Shown one piece after another: positions 1 through 6,590 of a DNA stretch of 15,093 nt. The translations under genes and the position numbers were made by a program. How positions within the stretch are numbered: the stretch's first letter is position 1; every line of letters starts with the position of its first letter. Below the pieces are notes generated by a model. It worked only from the letters and a program-made list of their open reading frames with translations. It had not been told where the DNA came from and ran no database searches. The stretch is from Butyricicoccus sp. GTDB taxonomy: Bacteria; Bacillota; Clostridia; Oscillospirales; Butyricicoccaceae. The DNA lies in the NCBI GenBank assembly GCA_031293105.1, contig JAUMSA010000182.1, forward strand, positions 1 through 15,093, read 5' to 3'.

Positions 1-2059
1 GCAGATGCCGCATGCTGACCGGGCTGTCCTCGCCCGCGGCCATAAAGGCGGCGGCCAGCACGATATTTTTGATATGGCCGCCGGACAGTTCAAATTTCTC
101 GGCCAGGAATTCCCAATCGATATCTTCCGAAAGCGGCACGGCGGCGGGCATCATCTGCCGATAAATCTGTTCGCGCATGCGGCGGTCCGGGAACGGGAAA
201 TGCACCACATAAGTAATGCGGCGCATAAACGCCTCGTCGATGTTGCCGATCAGGTTGGTCGCCAGGATGCACACCCCGTCATATTCTTCGATCTGCTGGA
301 GCAGATAGGCGACCTCGACGTTGGCGTTGCGGTCGTGCGAATCCTTGACCTCGCTGCGCTTGCCAAACAGGGCGTCGCATTCGTCAAAAAACAGGATACA
401 GTTGGAGTTTTTGGCCTCGGCAAACACGGCTTGCAGGTTTTTCTCGGTCTCGCCGATGTATTTACTGACGATCTGAGAAATGTTGATCTTGTACATCTCC
501 ATATTGAGCTGCCGCGCGATCACCTGCGCGCACATGGTCTTGCCCGTGCCGGGCGCGCCGGCAAACAGGATGGACAGCCCCCGGCCATAGGTCACCCGCT
601 TTTCAAAGCCCCACTGATGGTATACGCGGTACTGGTAGCGGATATGTCCGCACGCCTGCTGCATCAGCCGCTTCTGGGCTGCAGGCATGACCACATCGTC
701 CCAGGTATAGGCCGCCGGGACACGGTGCGCCAAATCGCCCAATTTGTGCACCACCTGCCGGTAGCAGGCAGCATGGAGCTGCGCACCATCCAGCTTGTTT
801 TGGCTGTTCAAACCAGCCATCCCGGCCGCCTGCTGGCAGGCCAGCCGGATTTGCTGCGGCGAAAAATGGAACTTAGCCGCCAGTTCTTCGGCGGTCACAT
901 CGTCCGCGAGCGATTGGTCGCGCAAAAAGGTGCGGAACAGTTCCAGCCGTTCGCTTTCGGTCAGGGTGGGCAGAGCCAAATCGACGGTCAGCCGCGGAAT
1001 CCGCGCCCGCATGGGCAGGCGGGAGAGCAAAAACAAACGGTCCTTACCGGTTTCCAAGTCGCACAGCACATCCATCATGTGCTGCGGCGCAGGTACCAAG
1101 TCGCCGTTTTCATTCGTGCGGTCCAAGTGGTACAGGCACAGATAGGCGTCCAGCAGACAGGCTGCCAGCGCCGCCTGTTCGGCCTGCTCGCGCCAGTCCT
1201 CGCTTTCCAAGTCGGCGAATACACCGCGCGCCTTCCAGCGCGAGAGCAGATGTTCGACCTGGAACCGCTTACCGCTGCCAGCGCCGCCGGACAGACAGAC
1301 CACGCAGCGCAGCGCCTGCTCCATCATCCGGTCCAGCTGCCGGGCGACTTCCCCCTGCACAATAAGCGGCCCGTCCGGCCGCCGCGTCGTGCCGTCGAAT
1401 ACGGTCAGCCCCGGCCGGTTTTCAATCGTCCCGCTCGACAGGTATTCAAGCGCCAGCGGATGCAGAATCAGTTCGCCCCGCTCAAGTGCATCCCGCCGAA
1501 ATAAGCGAGCAAACCGTCCCCTTTGGGTAAACCGCGCCAGGTATTGCTCCATATTGCCGCCCCGCGGCAGGAACAACTGGACGGCCAGCGCGGTGCCCGG
1601 CGCTTTCCGGGTCATATCGTCCTGCAAATAGGCCAGCAGCTTTTCATATTTGCGGTCAAGCACAGCCGCGTAAGCCAAAATCACGCAGTTCTGCTCAAAC
1701 GCATCGAGCCCGCACCGCTCAAACAGACGCAGCAGCGGGATATCCGCCTGTGCCGTGCGCCTTAGCCGCAGTGCAATCGCGCGCTGCGGCTCTTCGAGCT
1801 GAGTGCGTTCTTCTTCGCTCAGTTCCTCTTCCAGTCCCATTTGGGCCGATTTGGCGAGCTGATGTTCAAATTCCTCGCGCGTCACGACCAGGCCGAGCAT
1901 ATTTTTCATCTCGCTCGAAGGGCCGAGCCATTGATGGTGCGAATAAAAATAGTACAGCCGCAGATCGAGCCAGACAAACAGATCGCGCATGAGCGTCCAC
2001 TGGCTATCATAGCCTGCGTCGGCCGTCAGATCGACCGGCCGAATCTCGTCCGCCTGCAT
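1..2059 (-). CDS. AAA+ ATPase of contractile injection system, Afp15-type (C-terminus cut by window edge)
   Basis: ATP-driven AAA+ protein of the kind found in nearly every eCIS locus (Afp15/Pvc15), thought to act in assembly or membrane docking of the particle. The frame is open from an ATG at 2059, preceded by AAAAGGAGG, to the left edge (686 residues). The C-terminal AAA module is clear: Walker A GAPGTGKT at residues 501-508 (K507), Walker B ILFFDE with D559/E560, a sensor-1-like ATN, an RR arginine-finger pair at 613-614 in FMRRI, and sensor-2-like SGGHIKNI near 665. The first ~230 residues look helical. Around residue 264 a second P-loop-like motif, GGAGSGKR, has Arg where Ser/Thr is needed, so an upstream degenerate NTPase domain is likely, as in two-domain eCIS ATPases. 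It lies 14 bases after the PAAR-like gene and is the last gene seen. Family call is firm; the exact role in this system is inferred. Confidence 0.93.
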   Translation of the reverse strand, partial: MQADEIRPVDLTADAGYDSQWTLMRDLFVWLDLRLYYFYSHHQWLGPSSEMKNMLGLVVTREEFEHQLAKSAQMGLEEELSEEERTQLEEPQRAIALRLRRTAQADIPLLRLFERCGLDAFEQNCVILAYAAVLDRKYEKLLAYLQDDMTRKAPGTALAVQLFLPRGGNMEQYLARFTQRGRFARLFRRDALERGELILHPLALEYLSSGTIENRPGLTVFDGTTRRPDGPLIVQGEVARQLDRMMEQALRCVVCLSGGAGSGKRFQVEHLLSRWKARGVFADLESEDWREQAEQAALAACLLDAYLCLYHLDRTNENGDLVPAPQHMMDVLCDLETGKDRLFLLSRLPMRARIPRLTVDLALPTLTESERLELFRTFLRDQSLADDVTAEELAAKFHFSPQQIRLACQQAAGMAGLNSQNKLDGAQLHAACYRQVVHKLGDLAHRVPAAYTWDDVVMPAAQKRLMQQACGHIRYQYRVYHQWGFEKRVTYGRGLSILFAGAPGTGKTMCAQVIARQLNMEMYKINISQIVSKYIGETEKNLQAVFAEAKNSNCILFFDECDALFGKRSEVKDSHDRNANVEVAYLLQQIEEYDGVCILATNLIGNIDEAFMRRITYVVHFPFPDRRMREQIYRQMMPAAVPLSEDIDWEFLAEKFELSGGHIKNIVLAAAFMAAGEDSPVSMRHL

Positions 2060-2073
2060 CGCCTCGCCTCCTT

Positions 2074-2451
2074 TTAGGGTGTCTTGATGGTCACAGCGGG
2101 CGTCATGGTCACCTGAATGACGCCGCCGTAGCTGCACATCAGTTTGCTGGTGTTGTTGAGCAGCAGCTTGCCGCCGATGTTCACGGTGGGCACCCCTGGC
2201 GCCCAGGGCGTCACGGTCAACGGGATGCAGGCGCTTGGTGTCAGCGCACCGAACGCGGCTGCCGTCGCCGCCGCAACGGCCGGATTGGCCAGACACGAAC
2301 ACATCCCAAAGGTCGTGCATTTGTTGTCCAGAATGGTTGCCGCCGGCATGCCGCCCATGGTCACGGTCTGCTGGGAGGTCACCGGCAGCACCATGGGTAT
2401 GGTGCCGAACGAGCAGGTACAGATTGCGGTGTTGACAACTGGATTTGCCAT
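2074..2451 (-). CDS. DUF4280 PAAR-like spike-tip protein
   Basis: A 125-residue protein matching the DUF4280 PAAR-like family, which caps the central spike of contractile injection systems and can carry effectors. Visible hallmarks are the early ICTCSFG motif (C11, C13), a second Cys cluster (C45, C51, C53 in CTTFGMCSC), C75, a TPW segment and a closing LMCSYGGVI stretch (C106). The seven cysteines at these positions fit a metal- or disulfide-stabilised cone-like fold. It starts at an ATG with AAGGAG eight or so bases upstream; that site overlaps the stop codon of the preceding tail-terminator gene, indicating coupled translation. No toxin domain is fused, so it is probably purely structural. 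In Afp the PAAR gene (afp10) sits near the spike genes; here it lies between the cap and ATPase genes. Confidence 0.9.
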   Translation of the reverse strand: MANPVVNTAICTCSFGTIPMVLPVTSQQTVTMGGMPAATILDNKCTTFGMCSCLANPAVAAATAAAFGALTPSACIPLTVTPWAPGVPTVNIGGKLLLNNTSKLMCSYGGVIQVTMTPAVTIKTP

Positions 2452-2463
2452 CGTGTGTTCTCC

Positions 2464-3774
2464 TTATGCAAAGTGCAGGGTGATGGAATTGCCGTCTTCG
2501 GGGTCAGCGTACTGGATGCTTCCGTCGCAAAGCACGGCCAACTTGGCGGCCTGCCGCAGCATCACGCTGATGCGGCCCTGTTCATCGGTATGATAGGCTT
2601 GGGCGGGCAGCAGCGCCTTGCCGCGCACGTGGGCATGTGCCAGCGGTTCGGCCAGACGGCCTTCCTCCTGCTCATACGCTTGCAGAAATACCAGTTCAGG
2701 CGCCTTCTTTTCTTCGAGCAGGAAGAAACCGGGCACGGGCAGCGCCTTGGCTTCACCCTTGCAGAACAGGCGCATGGTCTGGTCGCCCTTGGCAGCCTTA
2801 TCCTGCGCGAGCTTGAGCGGCGGCTCGTCGGCGACGGCCAGCCAAACCGTGCTGTTTGCCAGCGGCTGCTCGCCGCGCAGCACGGTCAGATGCATAGTCA
2901 CGGCACCCTTGCCAAAGGGATACCCCATTCCTGGCTTGAGGGCCGCGCAGCCCTCCCAGGGCTTGCCCGGCTGGATGTCCAGGGCGATCTCCTCGGTCTG
3001 GAAACCGCGCTGGCTGACCGTTAAGGTATGCTTCCCGGCCGGCAGGTCGGTCCAGATGCGGTAGCCACCCGGCTTGGACTGCGGCTGGCTGGGCGTTCCA
3101 TCGATGCGGAACAGCGCGCCGCTGGTTTCGATGGGGGTGCCGAGGAAACCGTCGCGCAGCAGCAGGACGGCGCTCACGCCGCGCCGCAGAACCGACTTGC
3201 GCTCGTCGTTCTGGGTGGTGAACTGCACGTCGGTCACGCGGGTAATCCGGCGCTGCTGCTTGGAGGCGATCGTCACACCGGTCACCATGAGCACAAAGGA
3301 CATTTTATAGTCTTTGGAGGTATTGTTCCAAATTTTCAGAAGCTGTTCAAACGGCACCTTTTCGACCGCCAGATGAATCTGGGCATGTTCTTCGGCCAAC
3401 GACCCGGACAGGTACTGCTGCGGCAGCACTGGATTGTCGCGCAGGGTCTGTATAGCGGCGCCGATAATACGGTGCTGGTCGGCCTGACGGAGCTGGGCTG
3501 GCGCTTTGGAATGCGCGGTCACCAGATACCGCAGGGTAAACTGCGCCGCAGCCCGGCGCTGGGTATTTTGGTCGACCTGGTAGTAGCCGCTCGTCATATT
3601 TTGACTTTCTTCCTCAATATGATACAGGAACAGCGTGAGCTGATTGTTTTCGCTCTCGTGTGGGGAACAAAGCGCGATCAGTTCGCGGTTGCCCAGCGGT
3701 TCGGGGGTCAGGTTATCGCGCAGCAGTTCGACCAGCGCATTGCCCGCCTCGACCAGGGAGGTATAATCGGCCAA
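2464..3774 (-). CDS. DUF4255/Pvc16-type tail terminator with long C-terminal extension
   Basis: A 436-residue protein. Residues 5-185 resemble the DUF4255 (Pvc16 N-terminal) family, Afp16-like proteins that cap the distal end of tube and sheath and set particle length. Diagnostic stretches are LTLFLYHIEE near residue 46, a PPLxLxLxYLVTAH-like segment here reading FTLRYLVTAH at 79-88, an IIGAAIQTLRDNPVL stretch and the FEQLLKIWNNTSKDYKMS segment near 142-159. After it comes a roughly 250-residue extension: residues 199-267 look like a PEGA or carboxypeptidase-regulatory-like beta domain (LPAGKHTLTVSQRGF), followed by unrecognised beta-rich sequence to the end. The start is a TTG: an in-frame TGA lies three codons upstream, no ATG is available nearby, and AAAGGAAG precedes it. 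It follows the MORN gene by 23 bases. The N-terminal call is firm; the extension's role is unknown. Confidence 0.88.
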   Translation of the reverse strand: MADYTSLVEAGNALVELLRDNLTPEPLGNRELIALCSPHESENNQLTLFLYHIEEESQNMTSGYYQVDQNTQRRAAAQFTLRYLVTAHSKAPAQLRQADQHRIIGAAIQTLRDNPVLPQQYLSGSLAEEHAQIHLAVEKVPFEQLLKIWNNTSKDYKMSFVLMVTGVTIASKQQRRITRVTDVQFTTQNDERKSVLRRGVSAVLLLRDGFLGTPIETSGALFRIDGTPSQPQSKPGGYRIWTDLPAGKHTLTVSQRGFQTEEIALDIQPGKPWEGCAALKPGMGYPFGKGAVTMHLTVLRGEQPLANSTVWLAVADEPPLKLAQDKAAKGDQTMRLFCKGEAKALPVPGFFLLEEKKAPELVFLQAYEQEEGRLAEPLAHAHVRGKALLPAQAYHTDEQGRISVMLRQAAKLAVLCDGSIQYADPEDGNSITLHFA

Positions 3775-3783
3775 GCCCGTTCA

Positions 3784-3791
3784 CTTCCTTT
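3784..3791 (-). promoter_or_regulatory. Ribosome binding site deciding the TTG start of the tail-terminator gene
   Basis: Reads AAAGGAAG on the minus strand, a little under ten bases before the TTG at 3774. The TGA just upstream in the same frame rules out an earlier start, so TTG is used. Confidence 0.7.
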
Positions 3792-3797
3792 CTGTTG

Positions 3798-6104
3798 TTA
3801 TGAATTGTACAGCGGCAGCAACGAATCGCTCAGCCAGCCCTGGTTGCGCGATACCCAGCCGCCCGTCAACTGGTTGAGGGCATTGACCTGCTTGGTAAAC
3901 GTGCTCAGGGCCGCATACAGCGACACCTGACTGCTGGAACTCGACGACAGCGCATTGTACCAGCTTGCCTTGGTGCCCGTGCCCATCGAGTACGCGCCCG
4001 CGGCATCCGAAGCGGCCGTGACCGACTGTTCATATGCGGTCAGCGCGCTCTGCACATTGCTGTATGCCGCCGTGAGGTCGGCCAAGGTAGTCTGCACCGA
4101 CAGGCGAATCGACCCTTCATCGGCTGCGCCGCCGCTTGCCTGGGCATAGGCGACCGCGACCAAGGCCAAATCGCTGACATTGAGTGTCTTGGGGTCAAAC
4201 ATCGTCGACAGCCCATTCAGCGCATAGGCCGACGGTTCCCCGGCCCCGGCGCTGCTTGCCTGCATGGAGGCCTTGGACATCTCGGCGATGCAGGTATTGA
4301 TCTGGCTGTTCAGGGTATTCTGCTGGGTTTGCAGTTCGGAAACCGCAGCCGCGGTGCCGGTTCCGCTGGCCTGTGCCTTTTTGGCATCGCTCAGCAGCTC
4401 CTCGGTGCGCGCCAGATTGCTCTCTAACGCCAGCCGCTTCTCGGCATTTTCCCAATAGGTCAGCATGGTGTCTACCGCCGTCTTGGCATTTTGCGCATTG
4501 GCACAGCCCGACAGCGCGACCGAAACCGATGTCTTGCCATAATACGGATTTTCCGAGCTGGACTGCGCCGCGCCCGTGTCGGCCATCAGGTCGAGCGACG
4601 CCAGGAAATCTTCCACGCGCGCCTGTTCAGCCGCGGCCTCCGCCGCCTCCGCGGCAGCGTTCGCCGCATCCTGAGTGGGCATGGCGGTCAGCAGCGCCCA
4701 ACTCATCTGGACGGCTTCCTCGCCCTGAATCAGCACCTCGACGCGGCAGCTCTCCAGCGAATAGACTTCGCTGGTATAGGTGCCCGACTTGGTGTTCACG
4801 CCCTTGATTTCATAATAATTGCGGGTGCTCGACGCCGGTTCCGGCCAATCGGTCAGTTCGATGTTGTCCTGTCCCGGCAGCAGCGCAAAACGCTTTTCGC
4901 GCGGCTGGGACACATAAACGGTATGTACGGCCGGTTCGTTGTCCCCCACCTGATAGCTGCACAGCGCAGACAAGCCGATCACCGGGGAGGAAATCACAAA
5001 GCCATTGCTGACATTGTCGTAATCGGTTGTGCTGCTCTCGCCAAGAGCCTGGCGGAATTCGGCCGCCGTCAGGGTCACCAGCCAGGAGCCGTCCACTGTG
5101 CCGTTGGCCATTTGGCCGACATAGGCGGTCTTGCCGTTTTCGGCGTACAGCGTACCAAAGCCGGACGGGGTGATATTATTCGCCTCGCCGTCATAGTAGA
5201 TTTTGTTGTTTTTGTACCACTGAATCGAGCCGTCCGGCTCACCTGCGGCAAAGTTCGCGTCAATCCGCTGGTCTTCCGCCGGGTACAAGCTGCCTTCGCC
5301 GCTGTACAGGCCCTGCGAAAAACCGCCTTTGTAGATTTTTTCGCCGTCTTTGTCATATTCGGTGCCTTCGCCCTCATACAGCCCATCGGCAAACGCACCC
5401 TTGTAATGCACCTCGCCGTTGGAGTAATATTCGGTGCCGTCGCCCGACTGTTGTCCGGCTGCAAACGCGCCTTTATAGAACAGCGTGCCGTCCTCATACA
5501 GTTTGCCTTCGCCCTCGTACAAGCCCGCGGCAAAATCGCCCTCGTACCGCAAGATGCCGTTCTCATAGGCCGTGCCCTTGCCTTCGCGCAGACCATCTAC
5601 AAAGTTGCCCTCATAGGTGACCCGACCCTTTTCGTCGTATTCCTTGCCTTTGCCCTGCAAAAGCCCTTCTTCCAGCTTGCCTTCATACAGCGGAATGGTC
5701 TTGGCCTCGTCCGAATAGACGATCACGCGCCCGGTCCAGGTTTCGATGCGGGGGTCCTCCACATAGAAATGGGCGGTAAAGAAATTGCTGAGTAGGAAGG
5801 GCCATGCCACGAAATACAGCAGCAGCCCCAAAACCACGGCGCCGACGGCCAACGTAAGCAAAAACTTTTTGGAGATGAACAGGCGCCTTGTCTCCACATA
5901 GTCGCCGCGTGAGGTCGGCTTTTTCGCAATTGCCGCCGCCGATTGCAGCGAATCTGCCGCAACCTTGGTCGCCTGCCGCGAAAAATTGGTGAGCCGTTTC
6001 AAGCGTGCCCACAATCCCACCAGACGGCGGGTGAAAAACGCGCGGATGGTGCGGAAAAAGATTCCGAACGACCGCAGCAGTTGTGTCAACAAATGATTCA
6101 GCAA
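3798..6104 (-). CDS. Membrane-anchored MORN-repeat protein
   Basis: A 768-residue protein without an assigned function. Residues 1-80 are basic and amphipathic, probably cytoplasmic. One transmembrane helix follows at about 81-106 (FLLTLAVGAVVLGLLLYF). Residues 140-341 hold nine tandem MORN_2-like units of 23-24 residues, starting near 140, 164, 187, 210, 234, 258, 281, 304 and 328; the first six are close to the pattern YxGxFxxGLxEGxGxxY and the last three are degenerate. After a roughly 130-residue mixed region comes an Ala/Glu-rich coiled-coil-like stretch near 488-506, then a long helical Ser/Ala/Gln-rich tail. The positive-inside rule places repeats and tail outside the membrane. Start is TTG with a strong GGGGAGGAA site. 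Its place between receptor and tail-cap genes suggests an anchor or scaffold for the injection machine. MORN repeats can also bind lipids or proteins, so a target-binding role is possible. Confidence 0.85.
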   Translation of the reverse strand: MLNHLLTQLLRSFGIFFRTIRAFFTRRLVGLWARLKRLTNFSRQATKVAADSLQSAAAIAKKPTSRGDYVETRRLFISKKFLLTLAVGAVVLGLLLYFVAWPFLLSNFFTAHFYVEDPRIETWTGRVIVYSDEAKTIPLYEGKLEEGLLQGKGKEYDEKGRVTYEGNFVDGLREGKGTAYENGILRYEGDFAAGLYEGEGKLYEDGTLFYKGAFAAGQQSGDGTEYYSNGEVHYKGAFADGLYEGEGTEYDKDGEKIYKGGFSQGLYSGEGSLYPAEDQRIDANFAAGEPDGSIQWYKNNKIYYDGEANNITPSGFGTLYAENGKTAYVGQMANGTVDGSWLVTLTAAEFRQALGESSTTDYDNVSNGFVISSPVIGLSALCSYQVGDNEPAVHTVYVSQPREKRFALLPGQDNIELTDWPEPASSTRNYYEIKGVNTKSGTYTSEVYSLESCRVEVLIQGEEAVQMSWALLTAMPTQDAANAAAEAAEAAAEQARVEDFLASLDLMADTGAAQSSSENPYYGKTSVSVALSGCANAQNAKTAVDTMLTYWENAEKRLALESNLARTEELLSDAKKAQASGTGTAAAVSELQTQQNTLNSQINTCIAEMSKASMQASSAGAGEPSAYALNGLSTMFDPKTLNVSDLALVAVAYAQASGGAADEGSIRLSVQTTLADLTAAYSNVQSALTAYEQSVTAASDAAGAYSMGTGTKASWYNALSSSSSSQVSLYAALSTFTKQVNALNQLTGGWVSRNQGWLSDSLLPLYNS
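5082..5687 (-). repeat. Nine tandem 69-72 base units encoding MORN repeats
   Basis: The repeat units of the MORN protein are visible in DNA as imperfect in-frame direct repeats of 69 or 72 bases, rich in the complement of CCCTCATACAGCCC-type blocks. Copies nearest 5300-5690 are the most alike; those near 5082-5280 have diverged. Unit boundaries were set at the Tyr of each YxG. Confidence 0.8.
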
Positions 6105-6110
6105 AACAGG

Positions 6111-6119
6111 TTCCTCCCC
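6111..6119 (-). promoter_or_regulatory. Ribosome binding site deciding the TTG start of the MORN gene
   Basis: Reads GGGGAGGAA on the minus strand, with about six to eight bases to the TTG at 6104. No ATG or GTG lies at a fitting distance, so the TTG is the best start. Confidence 0.75.
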
Positions 6120-6127
6120 AGGCTGTT

Positions 6128-6146
6128 CTTGCCGTCACGCGGCAAG
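6128..6146 (-). other. Perfect 7-bp hairpin between tail-anchored and MORN genes
   Basis: CTTGCCG and CGGCAAG form a perfect seven-base-pair stem around a five-base loop within the 46-base gap, the longest gap in the cluster. It lies just upstream of the MORN gene's ribosome binding site. No U tract follows on the transcribed strand, so a rho-independent terminator is unlikely; an mRNA-processing or stability element that adjusts expression within the operon is possible. Confidence 0.45.
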
Positions 6147-6150
6147 CGCC

Positions 6151-6567
6151 TTAAATACTAAACACAGAAAAACGCAGCAGCAGCCACACCACCGCCAGTG
6201 CCAGCACGACCAGCACCGCGATGCCGAGCGCCTGCCGGATAAGCTTGCGCCGGTAATCGGGCGGCGTATACAGCGGCTGCTCGGGCGAGCGGCGCACATA
6301 GCCATCCGCACAGGTCGATACCGGCCCGGACCGTCTTTCCTGCGCCGGTCCGCTGCCCTCTTGTTGGATTTTCGGCCGCCGGCCTGTGCGCCGGCGCATG
6401 GTCTCCTGGCCGGCCTGGTCCAGCGCCCGGTTGGCCTTGCCGGTCAGGCGGCTGACCTCGCCAATCAGGCTGGTCTTGCGCCGCAGCTTGGCGGTTTCGC
6501 CCGCCACCCGGTTTTTGGCCGCCGATTCCATCTGCTTCCAGATGATATCCAGTTGTGTCAGTCCCAT
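6151..6567 (-). CDS. Small tail-anchored membrane protein
   Basis: A 138-residue protein of no family that I recognise. Residues 1-60 are helical and charged (KAN/LTG/ETAKLRRKTSL type sequence), 55-110 are Arg/Pro-rich and likely flexible, and one transmembrane helix (about 112-133, ALGIAVLVVLALAVVWLLL) sits five residues from the C-terminus. There is no signal peptide. The topology is therefore a cytoplasmic body with a C-terminal membrane tail. Start is the ATG at 6567, eight bases after GGAGG; another ATG at 6574 is in a different frame and too close to that site. It lies 23 bases after the cyclase-like receptor and before the MORN membrane protein, so it may couple those proteins to the cytosolic particle. 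Confidence 0.8.
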   Translation of the reverse strand: MGLTQLDIIWKQMESAAKNRVAGETAKLRRKTSLIGEVSRLTGKANRALDQAGQETMRRRTGRRPKIQQEGSGPAQERRSGPVSTCADGYVRRSPEQPLYTPPDYRRKLIRQALGIAVLVVLALAVVWLLLRFSVFSI

Positions 6568-6590
6568 TGTTCATGCCTCCGCCTTGGGTC

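Noticed and set aside
5..1504. Long plus-strand open frame (499 residues) opposite the ATPase
   Set aside because: The minus-strand frame encodes an unmistakable AAA+ protein with Walker A/B. The plus-strand product is His/Gln/Arg-rich and low in motif content, as expected for an antisense shadow in high-GC DNA.
4491..5795. Plus-strand open frame of 434 residues opposite the MORN gene
   Set aside because: Its regularity only mirrors the MORN DNA repeats on the other strand; no ribosome binding site or domain was seen.
3798..6104. MORN protein as a YwqK-type antitoxin
   Set aside because: Although the repeats are of the MORN_2 type, the protein is much longer, membrane-anchored, and sits in a structural operon with no toxin gene beside it.
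6128..6146. Hairpin as a rho-independent terminator
   Set aside because: No run of U follows the stem on the transcribed strand, and co-directional genes continue with a strong ribosome binding site directly after it.
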